Assembly: GCA_963757265.1 (NCBI GenBank)
Contig: CAVWRA010000006.1
Location: 868,001 to 932,000 of the forward strand
Origin: CAIVVT01 sp963757265
GTDB lineage: Bacteria; Acidobacteriota; Terriglobia; Bryobacterales; Bryobacteraceae
DNA: 64,000 nt
Direction: 5' to 3'
The notes under the pieces were generated by a model. It ran no database searches. It was not told the DNA's origin and saw only the letters and a program-made list of their open reading frames with translations. A program made the position numbers and the translations under genes. This document shows, one piece after another, positions 1-9,379 of this stretch. Positions within the stretch are counted from its first letter, which is position 1. The number at the start of each line of letters is the position of its first letter.

Positions 1-444
1 CATTTCGCGCTCCAGGGCCTCCCGCCGGCGGCCCTGCAACGCGATGGCGATGATGTTGTCCCGCACCTCGTAGTAGCTCTGCCATTGGGTGGCAAATTCC
101 TTCAGCAGCCGGTCCTGCGCTGCGCCCAGCCGCATCAGGGTGCTTCTCGCGGTCAGCAGGTCCACCTGCAGGTCGGCTTCGCGCAGCTTGGCCGTGTACT
201 CGAGTTGGGTCTCACGGGCCGAGTCCATCAGCAGATACAGGAATTGGCGCCGGCTCTCCTGGGTGGCGTATTGCAGGTCGCCCTGCACGCTCAAACCCAG
301 CACGCGTTTGGCATACAGCGCTCGCGTGCTGTCCGCGGCCGACTGTAACTCGCGGGCCGAGTGGAGGATGACATATACCCCGGTGGCGACCAGGAGCACG
401 ATGAAGCCGATTACCGGATAGCGCAGTCGGGGGCGGCGTTCCAT
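1..444 (-). CDS. Membrane sensor protein, N-terminal part (4-helix-bundle type), cut by window edge
   Basis: The reading frame starts with ATG at 444 and runs open to base 1, so 148 residues are visible and the C-terminal part lies outside the window. The start of the protein has one hydrophobic stretch (about residues 10-27) right after a basic N-terminus. A long, heptad-like helical region follows, with Leu/Ala/Arg/Glu-rich segments. This is the layout of the four-helix-bundle sensor domain of chemoreceptors and some histidine kinases. The signalling output domain is not visible, so receptor, kinase or cyclase cannot be told apart. The ligand is unknown. Confidence 0.6.
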   Translation of the reverse strand, partial: MERRPRLRYPVIGFIVLLVATGVYVILHSARELQSAADSTRALYAKRVLGLSVQGDLQYATQESRRQFLYLLMDSARETQLEYTAKLREADLQVDLLTARSTLMRLGAAQDRLLKEFATQWQSYYEVRDNIIAIALQGRRREALEREM

Positions 445-913
445 GAGGAAGATTCGGTACCAAGGACCTACAATTCACTCTTCGGCCGGGGGGACGATTC
501 ACTCTCTGAATCCTACGTGACAATTGTGTGAATTGCGCACTTGCCACGCGATTTCTGCCATTGCGGTCCGCGTATTGTCATCGGACTGTTCAACTTGGCT
601 CTCTGCACCCCGCAAATCCGGTCCGCGCGTCCCTTGGTCGCCGGAATTCCAATGCTGGACGGCGGGTTTCTGGCGCGCCGGGTGGTCGCGCTACGTTGCC
701 CCGGCCAGCGGTTCGCTTCACAATTGCGGGAATCACGCCGGCGAGTGCCAAAGCGCTATAAGGGCTGGCTTGGCGGGCAGCGGACGAGACCCGGCTGTGG
801 CGCCCGTAACCCCAGTGCAAGGTGAAGCGTCCCTTCGCTTTAAGCGGATTCCCAGCGACGCCGAGGTGGGGGGTCGAGTCGGTGGGGTCGACTTTAAAAA
901 TCGCGAGCAGTTC
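445..913. other. Intergenic region, no gene seen
   Basis: About 470 bases lie between the divergent sensor gene and the broken receptor gene. Reading frames here have no recognisable protein. Two copies of ATTCACTCT occur near 473 and 498, and an AATTG-rich stretch lies near 520-535. They could be parts of a promoter or operator, but nothing is well enough conserved to name. Confidence 0.4.
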
Positions 914-3037
914 ATGATGTGCCCTCTGATCCAAGGCATTCTGAGGCTCTTGCTGTGTGCGGGCTGTGCGTGCCTGCCGGGCCTGTCTGCGACCCGGTTT
1001 AGTGGCACAGTCAGAGCCGCGGATCAGTTCATCCCCGGAGCCACGGTGACCGCCAGCCAGGGCAGCACCAGGATCGTGGCCTATACCGACGATTCCGGGC
1101 GCTACAGTCTGGAGCTGGCGCCCGGGGTGTGGGACGTCCAGGTCGAGATGCTTGGATTTGACACCGTTCACTAGCAGATCAAGGTCGGAAGCGAACCCGG
1201 TTCCAAAGATTGGACGCTGGAGATGCCGCGCCTGGGCGAATCGACGGCTCCCAGAAAAGGCCCGGCTTCCAACACGACGGCGGTTTCCAGCGCGCCTCCT
1301 GCTGCGCGTCGCACCCGCGAGGGCTCCCCCGGAAGTGCGTCGGCACGGAATCCGGCAGCAGGCTCCGGGCCGCAGCCGGGATCCGGTTTCCAGAATGCGC
1401 AGGTCAGGGCAACGGATGCCGGGCAACAGTCGCTGGCGGAGGCGGCAGCCAACGCAGCCTCCCCCGATCTCGCGGCCGCCAACTTGGGCGGCGAGGCGGA
1501 GGATGCGTTGCTCGTGAACGGCAGCACGAGCGGCGGACTGGCCCAATCGAGTGACGACCAGGCCCGTTGGCAGCAGATGCAGAATGGGGGCGGCAACGCA
1601 GGCCCTGGCATGGGCAACGGCCTCGGCGGCACGGCACTGGGCACGCCGCCTGGAATGAGCTCTCCGGGCGGCGACACTCTCGGTCTGGGCGGTTTTGGAG
1701 TGAGCGGCATCAACGGTGGATTCGGACCAGGCGGTGGTCAGGGACCGGGCGGCGGCGGTTTCGGCGGACCCGGGGGCGGCGGATTCGGAGGACGCGGGGG
1801 AGGTGGCGGATTTGGCGGTGGCGGGAGGGGCGGCGGACCCGGCAACGCGGGCAACCGCCGCGGCCCGTACAATGGCCAGTACGCCAGTTTCGGCAATCGG
1901 CGCCGCAGCCAGCCCACATACACCGGTTCGGTCTTCATGCGTTTGGAGAATTCCGCTTTGGACGCGGCTCCTTATTCGCTCAACGGTAGGGCTGAGCCAA
2001 AGCCCTCCTACGACATGGCGAGTTTGGGCCTGAATGTGGGCGGACCGCTGAACATACCCAAACTGATCCATTACCCGCGCGCCGGCTTCTACTTCACTTA
2101 CCAGGGCTCGCGCAGCCGCAATCCGTACAGCGCGCAATCGTCGGTACCTACGCCGGCTGAGCGCAATGGCGACTTTTCTCTGACCCAGGTGAATAACGCG
2201 CCGGTGACTGTTTTTGATCCGCTCACCCACCTGCCATTCGCCGGCAACGTCCTGCCGGCCGCGCGGATCAATGCGGCTTCGGCGGGGCTGTTGCAATACT
2301 TTCCGGCGCCCATCTACGACGGCATCGTGCAGAACTACGCGATCGTTACATCGACTCCGAACAATAGCAACAACGTGGGCTTTCGGCTCAATGCGCCTGT
2401 ATCGACTAAGGACCGGCTGAACTTCAACGTCCAATACCAGAACCGCGACTCGAAAACCGCGCAGCTTTTTGGCTTCGAGGACACCGCTACGGGTGACGGA
2501 GTGAGCGCGGCGGCGGGATGGAGCCATAGCTTCGCTCCGCGCTTCAACAACGCCGCCAATGTAACCTTCAGCCGCAACGTCAATCGGACGGTGCCGTACT
2601 TCGCTTACGGGGACAATATCGAAGGGGATCTGGGCATCGGCGGCACTTTGCAGACGCCCCTCGACTACGGCCCGCCGAACCTTTCCTTCACCAACTTCGG
2701 CGGCCTCTCGGACGGAACGCCGGCGCTAACTCGCAGCCAGACGACCAATTTCACCGACACCCTCACCTACGTGCTGCACCGCAAGCATAATCTGGGGTTT
2801 GGGGTCCTGTACCGGCGCCTGCAACAAAACAGTTTGAGCTATAAGAATGCACGCGGCTCATTTAGCTTTAGTGGCCTGCTGACCAGCGAATTGAATGCCG
2901 CGGGCAACCCCATTCCCGGCACAGGCTATAACTTCGCCGATTTCCTGCTCGGCGAGCCGCAATCCAGCTCCCTGCAATACGGCGACGATAACTACTATCT
3001 CCGCAGTTGGGCGACCGGCAGGGGGGTATCGCGATAA
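914..3037 (+). pseudogene. TonB-dependent receptor (CarboxypepD_reg type), broken by a stop and missing its 3' half
   Basis: The first 86 codons (ATG at 914) give a signal peptide and a carboxypeptidase-regulatory-like beta-sandwich. An in-frame TAG at 1172-1174 then interrupts the gene, and the same frame continues to 3037. The continuation contains a glycine-rich low-complexity stretch (about 1700-1850), then the plug and early barrel of a Bryobacterales-type TonB-dependent receptor, with motifs such as GGPLNIPK, FFLxYQGSR-like and NFADFLLG. Homology ends near 3013 at LRSWAT, where an outer-membrane barrel of several hundred more residues would normally follow. The last few residues belong to foreign sequence. 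Family members import or sense oligosaccharides at the outer membrane; this copy should be non-functional. The missing codon is probably CAG changed to TAG. Confidence 0.75.
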
Positions 3038-3825
3038 GAAGTGAGTTGGGCGGCAGTAGTCTCGCGCACCGTCGTAGCGGGATTTCCCGCTGCAAACACT
3101 AACTCGCCGTCCTTCACTCCGCCGGCCGACCACTTGAGGTAGTGTGGCGTGGAAACAGGCTTGTCATTCTCGTAGACCCGGAGAAAGGCGATGTCCAGGC
3201 CATATCGCAGATAGGTGATACTATCTCGCTCCCGACCAAAGAAGGCGAGCACGTATTCGGGAGCAAACACGAGGCGAAGGTCAGTGTACTTCTTGTACTG
3301 GTAGAGCTCGTAGCGGCTGCCCGAAAAGAGCGTAACCACCGTGCAGGCAGCTCCCGACCTGGCCGCGCAACCACTCTCGATGCGCGCGATCACGACGCTG
3401 CGCGCCTCCAGCGCCCTGGCGGCCGGCGTCCCGTCCTGCGCCGCGGCTTTGACCTGCGTGGTCACGTCCTCGATATTCGTGAGGACGCTCGCCTCCAGTC
3501 CCGCACAGCGGGCTTCGGCGGGCTCCGAGGCCGCATAGAAACCATCGCGAACGTAGTCGTTATGCGCCGAACTGAGCTGGGCCAGGCAACCGGAAATAAT
3601 GTGCTGATTTGTCAGCAGGAGTCCTTTCGACGAGACGAAGGAGCCTGTCCCGCTGCCGATTCTTACCGACGCCAGCCTCAGATTGTCCAGAAATTGAGCG
3701 GTGAGATCGAATCCATATTTTTGCCGGATCGCGTCCTTGGGGAACTGGTGATACGGCCACAATCCCTCGTCCGCGCCGAGCAGCAGCAGGCTCATCCAAG
3801 CGAGCAATATCGCCTTGCGTATCAT
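2995..3825 (-). pseudogene. S46-family dipeptidyl-peptidase, truncated after about 265 residues
   Basis: ATG at 3825 begins a signal peptide. An S46 N-terminal half follows: GLWPYHQFP near residue 22, the LTNQH segment with the candidate catalytic His at residue 75, and the GNPATTVRETTAAQL segment near residue 250. S46 enzymes (DPP7/DPP11 type) are periplasmic serine exopeptidases of about 700 residues whose catalytic Ser lies in the C-terminal part. Here that part is absent: homology ends near RDTPLP, and the final residues are read from the antisense of the neighbouring broken receptor. The gene cannot encode an active peptidase. The remaining N-terminal half could still be expressed and exported. 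Confidence 0.75.
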
Positions 3826-4031
3826 GCAACTTCCACGCCCATGATAGGAAAGAGCGTCGCTCGTACTCTAGGGTTACCACAATTCTGATTGGTTCGTAGC
3901 TTCCGACGGGATCTGGATGCGCCAGGGGACCTTTGGTAATCCAGAAAGAACACAGATACGGACTCAAACCAACGGGGTTGCTTCGTGGCGTTACGACATT
4001 CTTCCGTTTTGTGCCGCTTGAAACAGAATGG

Positions 4032-4457
4032 TCATTGAAATAACTCCTGCCGCGTGACACGAAGCATTTTCGCCATCTGCTGCAACAGCTTCCATCCGAG
4101 TACGCCGTTGGCCTTCACAACCGGCCGGAAGTCCCAGTAGGTAAGTCCGTAACAAACCATGTCGGTCGCAGCCATGATCGAAGCCATGCGCGGGCCGTCG
4201 TCTATCAAAGCTATTTCGCCGAAGAATTCGCCCGCCCCCAGAGTTGCTTTTTTCTTGCCGCGGATGATCACTTCGGCCTCACCTGATTGGATCACGAAAA
4301 AGGCCGCCCCGCCCGAACCCTCCTGGATGGCGGCCTCGCCCGCGGAGAAGCTCCGCTCCTTGAACAGGCGAGCGATCTGGCGGAGCTCGCGCAAACTCAA
4401 ATCCGCAAACAGCGGCACCCGCTGCAGCGCCTCGATGGGCACTCCTCGCGTTGGCAT
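4032..4457 (-). CDS. Cyclic-nucleotide-binding domain protein
   Basis: This is a stand-alone cNMP-binding (cAMP/CRP-like) domain of about 141 residues. The beta-roll ends in the phosphate-binding cassette GEFFGEIAL, with the family Arg nearby in GPRMAS. There is no DNA-binding helix-turn-helix and no membrane segment. I prefer ATG 4457 over the upstream ATG at 4505 because a strong AGGGAGG Shine-Dalgarno sits just before it. It is the last gene of a minus-strand operon behind the two halves of a PEP-utilizing phosphotransferase, 60 bases after the ATP-grasp gene. It may therefore act as a regulatory subunit of that enzyme, but this is only inferred from position. Confidence 0.8.
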   Translation of the reverse strand: MPTRGVPIEALQRVPLFADLSLRELRQIARLFKERSFSAGEAAIQEGSGGAAFFVIQSGEAEVIIRGKKKATLGAGEFFGEIALIDDGPRMASIMAATDMVCYGLTYWDFRPVVKANGVLGWKLLQQMAKMLRVTRQELFQ

Positions 4458-4517
4458 TGATCCTCCCTGGACGGCGGCGCTACGGAGTACCGCGGCCATG
4501 CACATGCAAGCCGTCCG

Positions 4518-5336
4518 TCAGCGTGCCGACTTTGTAATCGCCCGACATTGAAGCAAGTAGAGCGTGTCACTGGCAATGGCCCACTCAACGTCCCGCGCCG
4601 GGCCATAAACTTCTTCGCAGCGGGTGGCGAGCTTGTTCAGTTCCTGTAAATGCCGGTCGCTCAGGCAGAGGCGCTCGACGAGTTCCGGCGCCACGTCTTC
4701 CTCAATCGTGCCGCCAGTGGAAACACTGCGCACCGCAATCCGCTTTACTCCCGGCCTGCGTTCGAGCACCTGGCCCGAACGGTCCATCCGGTAGTTGTCC
4801 GGAATCACCAAGCCCGCGACGACCGCCTCGCCGAGCCCCCAACTGGCCTCAATCATGCGTTCGTCCGCGCCGGTCACAGGGTTTCTGGTAAACATTACAC
4901 CGGCTGTTTCCGGATCGAGGAGCGACTGGATCACGACGCCCACGCTGGGGCGAGCGAACAAGCCCACACGCTGGCGGTAGGTGATGGCTGAATCCGAATT
5001 TGCCGACCACCAGATCCTGCTCAATGCCGACCGCGCGTCGTCCACCGATTGGATGTTGAGCAAGGTCAGGTGCTGCCCCGCAAAACTCGCCATAGCCCCG
5101 TCCTCATCGACGGCGGAGGAGCGGAATGCGAGCGGAGTCTTGAGGTGGCTGATCCGCCGGGCGACCTCATGGAGCGCGGGCTGCTCTCCGGCCGCAACGG
5201 CTTCCACGATGGAACCGGACAACGCAACTCCGGGCGGCACCGGCAGGCCATCCCGGATGGCTTGTCCGAGTCCCACGGCCTTCGAGCCGAAGATCGAGTC
5301 ATCGATTGCTTCCGCGAGTGGAACAGCGCGTTTCAC
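4518..5336 (-). CDS. PEP synthase/PPDK-type ATP-grasp domain protein (split phosphotransferase, nucleotide half)
   Basis: This 272-residue protein is only the PPDK_N (PEP/pyruvate-binding, ATP-grasp) domain. Motifs seen in order: GSKAVGLG and GLPVPPG near the N-terminus, FRSSAVDED and SFAGQH (ATP binding), then FTRNPVTG, ASWGLGEAVV and a final LYLLQCRAIT. In PEP synthase, PPDK and rifampin phosphotransferase this domain transfers the ATP beta-phosphate to a histidine on a mobile domain. The histidine domain is missing here and is encoded by the gene just upstream. Translation starts at a GTG (5336) overlapping the upstream TGA as GTGA, which suggests coupled, stoichiometric production. The final acceptor of phosphate is unknown. 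Confidence 0.85.
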   Translation of the reverse strand: MKRAVPLAEAIDDSIFGSKAVGLGQAIRDGLPVPPGVALSGSIVEAVAAGEQPALHEVARRISHLKTPLAFRSSAVDEDGAMASFAGQHLTLLNIQSVDDARSALSRIWWSANSDSAITYRQRVGLFARPSVGVVIQSLLDPETAGVMFTRNPVTGADERMIEASWGLGEAVVAGLVIPDNYRMDRSGQVLERRPGVKRIAVRSVSTGGTIEEDVAPELVERLCLSDRHLQELNKLATRCEEVYGPARDVEWAIASDTLYLLQCRAITKSAR

Positions 5337-6967
5337 CCCAGCACCCAGACCTCGCCCTTATCGCCGTCGACGCGGACCCGCACACCCTCGGCGATGCGCC
5401 CGGTGGCCTCCCGAGTACCGACCACGCCGGGAATCCCATATTCGCGCGCGACGATCGCCGAATGGGACAGCAAGCCGCCGCTGTCCGTCACAATGGCGCC
5501 GAGCAGAGGCAGGAGAATATTGAAGGCTTCGGTTGTGGATTCGGTGACCAGCACATCGCCGCGGACGATGCGGTCGAATTCGGACGGATGGGAGACGCGC
5601 CGGGCGGGCCCCTCGTATACGCCCCGGCTGGCCGCCAGCCCACGAAGCTTGAACTCTTCGTGCGCGGCCTCCGAACTCCCGAACAAAGCCTGCAAGGAGA
5701 TGCCAGCCGCGCGCATCACTCGAGCGGCCGCCGGAGGCAATTTGGAAAAATCCGGCGCCGGCGGGGGCGTCCCAAGCGTTAACGGGGCGTCCTTGGCGCT
5801 GTGCGATGCCCGGTAAGCGGCACGCTGGGCGAGTTCGTCCGCAGAAGGTCCGCCGGAGCCCGTGACCAGCGCGCGCATTTCATCAATGCCGGCGTCGATG
5901 ATGTGTTCGGCTTCGTGGATCCGCCCTTTGCCCGCCAGCCGCTTCCCGGCGGCGAGCGCTGCGCGCCGCATCAGGCCGGAAGCCCAGATGTCGCTGAATA
6001 CTCCACGCTCGTCGCGGATCGGATAAGTCAGACGAGCCTCCTCGAGAAGTTCATCGAACTCGGAGCGATGCTGCTCCGGCACCTTGGCACGCACGTCCGC
6101 GATCCGGTCCTGCAAGTCGGACGAATCGGCTCGCTTGCCGGAAACTGCGGCGCGGATCGCGCGGCGCAGCACATCCGGCAACTCGAGCGCGCAGGGGTTT
6201 GAAATGTCGAATCCGTCGAGCAGGCGGTACCCGATCAGCTCCAGGTATTCCGCCACGGCGGCACCGGTGCCGCGATCGAGAGCGCGCAACTCCTGGATCA
6301 CCCGCGCCGGATCGTCATCGCGTTCGAGCAACTTCTGGGCACGCGGATCCTGTTGGATCGCGGCGACCATCTGCGACATTTGCGAGGAGGCGCCGGCCGA
6401 CACGGGAGAAGCGCCGCGCATCAAGCCGAGCAACTCGGAGGCGGGAAGGCCGGTCCAGCCGCCAACGTGAGCCAGGAAGTCGCCTGTCGGTACGACCGCC
6501 GACGCGGTGAAGCGCATGTGCTGGTGCAGCATAGCCGCGTGGTGGTCGCGGCAGCGCGTCAGATGCGCCGCCAGGGCGTCGTCGGAAAGGCCCTCCGGGT
6601 CAACCGACTGGATCTCGCGGTGAGCCCTGATCGCGGCGGGTTTGAACGTGCCATTCCATTCGCTGAGCTGCTGCCGCCAGAACTTCTGCTGGAAAACCTC
6701 CTCAGCACGTTGGAATCGCTGTGGCACCTCGCTATCGGGAACCGGAGTCGCGCGCCGGTACGCGAAGCCGTTCGGATACGCCATTTCGAGCGCATCAATC
6801 ATGAGCCCGTAAAGGCGGCAGAATTCCCCGGACCCACGCTTGAAGGATGCGGGACCGACTTCTGTCCAGTAGCGCGTCGCCGGGCGCGGAAAGTGAACCG
6901 GGTCGAGTTCCCAGAAACCCGGGCCCGGAGCTTCGAAACGGAGACCGGTTGCAGTGGCTGCACTCAT
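5333..6967 (-). CDS. PEP-utilizing mobile-domain protein (split phosphotransferase, histidine and substrate half)
   Basis: The 544-residue protein has a large helical N-terminal/central region reminiscent of the substrate-binding part of rifampin phosphotransferase and similar enzymes. It ends in a PEP-utilizers mobile domain with DSGGLLSHSAIVARE, in which His502 is the expected phospho-carrier, followed by YGIPGVVGT. The ATP-grasp domain needed to charge that histidine is absent and is supplied by the overlapping downstream gene. Gene order is reversed compared with the fused enzymes, where ATP-grasp comes first. I chose ATG 6967, which has an AGAGGG ribosome site about 8 bases upstream; the longer frame back to 7270 looks non-coding. 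It could phosphorylate a small molecule or antibiotic or make PEP, but the substrate cannot be read from sequence. Confidence 0.8.
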   Translation of the reverse strand: MSAATATGLRFEAPGPGFWELDPVHFPRPATRYWTEVGPASFKRGSGEFCRLYGLMIDALEMAYPNGFAYRRATPVPDSEVPQRFQRAEEVFQQKFWRQQLSEWNGTFKPAAIRAHREIQSVDPEGLSDDALAAHLTRCRDHHAAMLHQHMRFTASAVVPTGDFLAHVGGWTGLPASELLGLMRGASPVSAGASSQMSQMVAAIQQDPRAQKLLERDDDPARVIQELRALDRGTGAAVAEYLELIGYRLLDGFDISNPCALELPDVLRRAIRAAVSGKRADSSDLQDRIADVRAKVPEQHRSEFDELLEEARLTYPIRDERGVFSDIWASGLMRRAALAAGKRLAGKGRIHEAEHIIDAGIDEMRALVTGSGGPSADELAQRAAYRASHSAKDAPLTLGTPPPAPDFSKLPPAAARVMRAAGISLQALFGSSEAAHEEFKLRGLAASRGVYEGPARRVSHPSEFDRIVRGDVLVTESTTEAFNILLPLLGAIVTDSGGLLSHSAIVAREYGIPGVVGTREATGRIAEGVRVRVDGDKGEVWVLG

Positions 6968-7317
6968 CGACTTTTCCCTCTCGCACTTGGAGTCTTGCAC
7001 CCCGCCCGTGAACCGTTTGGCAGGTAATTCTATATACATTAGCATGGAACCCACTTTTCGATTACCCGAATCTGTGTCGTGGATGCTTGCCTTAGCAGTT
7101 GGGACGACGCCGCAGACCGATTGGCAGACGCTGGCTGCCGCGATCTCGCGGTGTACCGAGAATTCCGGTTGCGGCGGCAGCGCAGCGTGGGTCGCGATCC
7201 GATGCGACCGCCGGCCCCACAACGCGACGGTCGCTGGCAAGCATGGCGCGCAGGATTGACGCACCGCCACCTCCAGCGAGGTAAGAAGACTGGCCTTGCC
7301 GGAAGGGAAATCCCGGT
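6968..7317. other. Intergenic region with probable promoter for the split phosphotransferase operon
   Basis: This 350-base gap lies upstream of the minus-strand phosphotransferase operon and downstream of the GH127 gene. No protein is recognisable. The stretch near 7030-7045 is AT-rich and, read on the minus strand, contains TATATAGAAT, a possible -10 element. No convincing -35 was found. Confidence 0.35.
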
Positions 7318-9192
7318 TTAAGGCAGTCGGCCATGCGCGGCGCCCTGGCGCCTCGCAGCGGTCTCCCGGGCAGCGGCTGAAGGCAGCCAGATGCGGTATT
7401 CGCGGGCCTCGGCAAATGGGACCAGATGAAGCGTGACCGGGCGGGCGTGTCCGTTTTCCGAGACGATGCCGGGTAAGGCGTAAAGCCCGGGCTTTTCCTC
7501 GGTGAGACGCTCCGGAACGGCCTTCAGCGCGGCGTGGCCGAGGTCTGGAAGCTCCAGGTTGGCCCCCTTGTCGAGGGCCAGCACGAGCGGCCCGCGCTCG
7601 ACGGCGACCTGGCCGGGATAACTCTTGCCGCCGGGGGTGAAGCGCACGGCCAGATCCACGTTAACCTCGACGCGGTCGCCGCGATTCCACTGGCGCGTGA
7701 TACGCAGGTAGTCGCCGGGCCGGCCGGTAATCACGCTCCCGTCGGGCGCGGTGGCGTGGAACCCAGTCGCCCACTCGGGCACGCGGAGGGCGAGAGTGAA
7801 GCGGCGCGGCTGATCGGGTGTCAGGGTGTAGAGCACGCGTCCGTCGAAGGGGTAATCGGTCTGGGAATTCACCGCCACGCCGCCGATCAGGGCCTTTCCG
7901 GGAGCGAGAATTTCGATGGCGACGGTATCCGGTTCGGAGGCGGTGTACAGCGTACCCCACAGCAACTGCGGGATCAGCGAGATGCCGCGCGGCTCGGAGG
8001 AGCGGCAGCAGTTGATATTGGTGGTCGGCTTCTTGCGGCCGTTCATGGGGGTGAAGTAGCAGATGTTGCCGGTGAGCGGATCCTGGGCGGCGAGCAACTG
8101 GTTGAAGACGGCGCGCTCGATCTCCTGGGCGTAGGCCGGCTCGCCGGTGAGGCGCAGTAGCTGCAGGTTCAACTGGATCCAGGTGACGGTGACGCAGCCT
8201 TCGCCGACGTCGTCCTGCTGCTCGGCGGGCAGGTCGAAATCGTCGCGGAAGTGCTCGTGGGCGGAGGTGGTGCCGGTGAGATAGCGGCGGCGGGCGACAA
8301 TGTCTTTCTGGGCCGCGACGGCGGCGTCGAAGAAGCGCTTCTCACCGCTGAGGCGGTACAACTCGCACAGGCCGACGAGGTTGGACATCATTTCATAAGC
8401 CTTGGCGTTGGCGGTGCGGAACACGGAGCCCGTCGAGAGGAGCGAGGTGAGAATGTGCGGGCCGTTGGGCTGCTCCCAGGCGCGGTCAACGATGAAGCGC
8501 GCGAAGGCCAGGTAGCGCGGATCGCCGGTGTAGCGATAGAGCTGGCAGATGGGCTCGAGGACGCTGGTGGCGGCCATGCCGACATGCTCCGAGGAGGCGA
8601 TGATGTCGCGTCCGCCAGTCTGGAAGGTATTGATCAACAGGTCGCCGATGCGGCGCGAGGCATGGAGCGCCCGTTCGTCGCCCGAGACGCGGTACCACGC
8701 CAGCAGGCCGATAAGGTCGTACTTGTGCACCCACACGTCCCAACTGGTCCAGCGCTGCGCGTCCACGTAGGTGCCGAGGTAGCCGTCGTCCTTCTGGCAG
8801 GCGATCAGCGCCAGGGCCATGCGGTCCATCTGGGCCTTCAGACGCGGGTCGTGGGTATAGCGCCAGGTATTGGCGGAGGCGTCGAGGTACTTGCCGATGT
8901 GCTCGCCGATCCACTCCTGCGCCCCGGGGCGGTGGCGGAAGCCGGCCAGGAGGGCCTCCTCCTCGATGTTCAGGAGGCGCTTCTCCTGGTTGATCCGCAT
9001 GCGCTCGCCGAGCAGGCCGAGGATGCGCTGGGTCTCAAAAGGAGCCGGCACGAAGCGGTCCCGGATCGTTTCGGGAACCTTGGGTTGAGGGACAACGGCT
9101 TTGGCCGGGGCCTTCGTTGGGGCTTCCGGCGGAGCGGCCGCGAAACCGATGCTGGACGTGAGAAGGATCGCGAGAAGTACGGCACAGCGCAT
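7318..9192 (-). CDS. Secreted GH127 family beta-L-arabinofuranosidase-like glycosidase
   Basis: The 624-residue protein begins with a typical signal peptide (residues 1-20, Ala-rich end) after a GGAG ribosome site. The mature part is an (alpha/alpha)6-barrel followed by beta-sandwich domains, the DUF1680/GH127 layout. The zinc and nucleophile ligands of the family are present: E331-x-C333 (in GEGC) and the pair C395-C396 (in NINCC), where one Cys is the catalytic nucleophile in characterised members. Family enzymes release L-arabinofuranose from plant or glycoprotein glycans, although some members act on other sugars. Export suggests action in the periplasm. It lies next to a GH36-like gene facing the other way, consistent with polysaccharide use. 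Confidence 0.85.
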   Translation of the reverse strand: MRCAVLLAILLTSSIGFAAAPPEAPTKAPAKAVVPQPKVPETIRDRFVPAPFETQRILGLLGERMRINQEKRLLNIEEEALLAGFRHRPGAQEWIGEHIGKYLDASANTWRYTHDPRLKAQMDRMALALIACQKDDGYLGTYVDAQRWTSWDVWVHKYDLIGLLAWYRVSGDERALHASRRIGDLLINTFQTGGRDIIASSEHVGMAATSVLEPICQLYRYTGDPRYLAFARFIVDRAWEQPNGPHILTSLLSTGSVFRTANAKAYEMMSNLVGLCELYRLSGEKRFFDAAVAAQKDIVARRRYLTGTTSAHEHFRDDFDLPAEQQDDVGEGCVTVTWIQLNLQLLRLTGEPAYAQEIERAVFNQLLAAQDPLTGNICYFTPMNGRKKPTTNINCCRSSEPRGISLIPQLLWGTLYTASEPDTVAIEILAPGKALIGGVAVNSQTDYPFDGRVLYTLTPDQPRRFTLALRVPEWATGFHATAPDGSVITGRPGDYLRITRQWNRGDRVEVNVDLAVRFTPGGKSYPGQVAVERGPLVLALDKGANLELPDLGHAALKAVPERLTEEKPGLYALPGIVSENGHARPVTLHLVPFAEAREYRIWLPSAAARETAARRQGAAHGRLP

Positions 9193-9253
9193 GAAGAACT
9201 CCGAATTGGATCATACGCGCAGCCGCACAGCTGGCGCAATCGCGGCGCCGCGG

Positions 9254-9379
9254 GCCGAGCGTCTTGCCAACAGCTATCGCGGCGCAGCAGGTGAGGCGCT
9301 GGTGTTCGCGGAGCTCGGGATCGAAGTGCACGCCGGCGGGCAGATGGCACTGGCGGGCGAGAGCGGAATGGGAAAATCG
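9254..9379 (+). pseudogene. Remnant of an ABC-transporter ATPase (LolD/MacB-like), about 42 codons
   Basis: In frame 2, the stretch AERLANSYR ... GEALVFAEL ... IEVHAGGQMALAGESGMGKS looks like the first 40 residues of a LolD-type ABC ATPase up to the Walker A motif (GESGxGKS). No ATG or ribosome site is suitably placed at its start. The frame ends 25 bases later, without the rest of the ATPase. It has no partner permease. It is best read as a gene scrap; chance resemblance is possible because only one motif supports it. Confidence 0.4.

Noticed and set aside
590..2527. 645-codon open frame antisense to the receptor gene
   Set aside because: High-GC antisense shadow: Arg/Ala-rich, no family features, no ribosome site.
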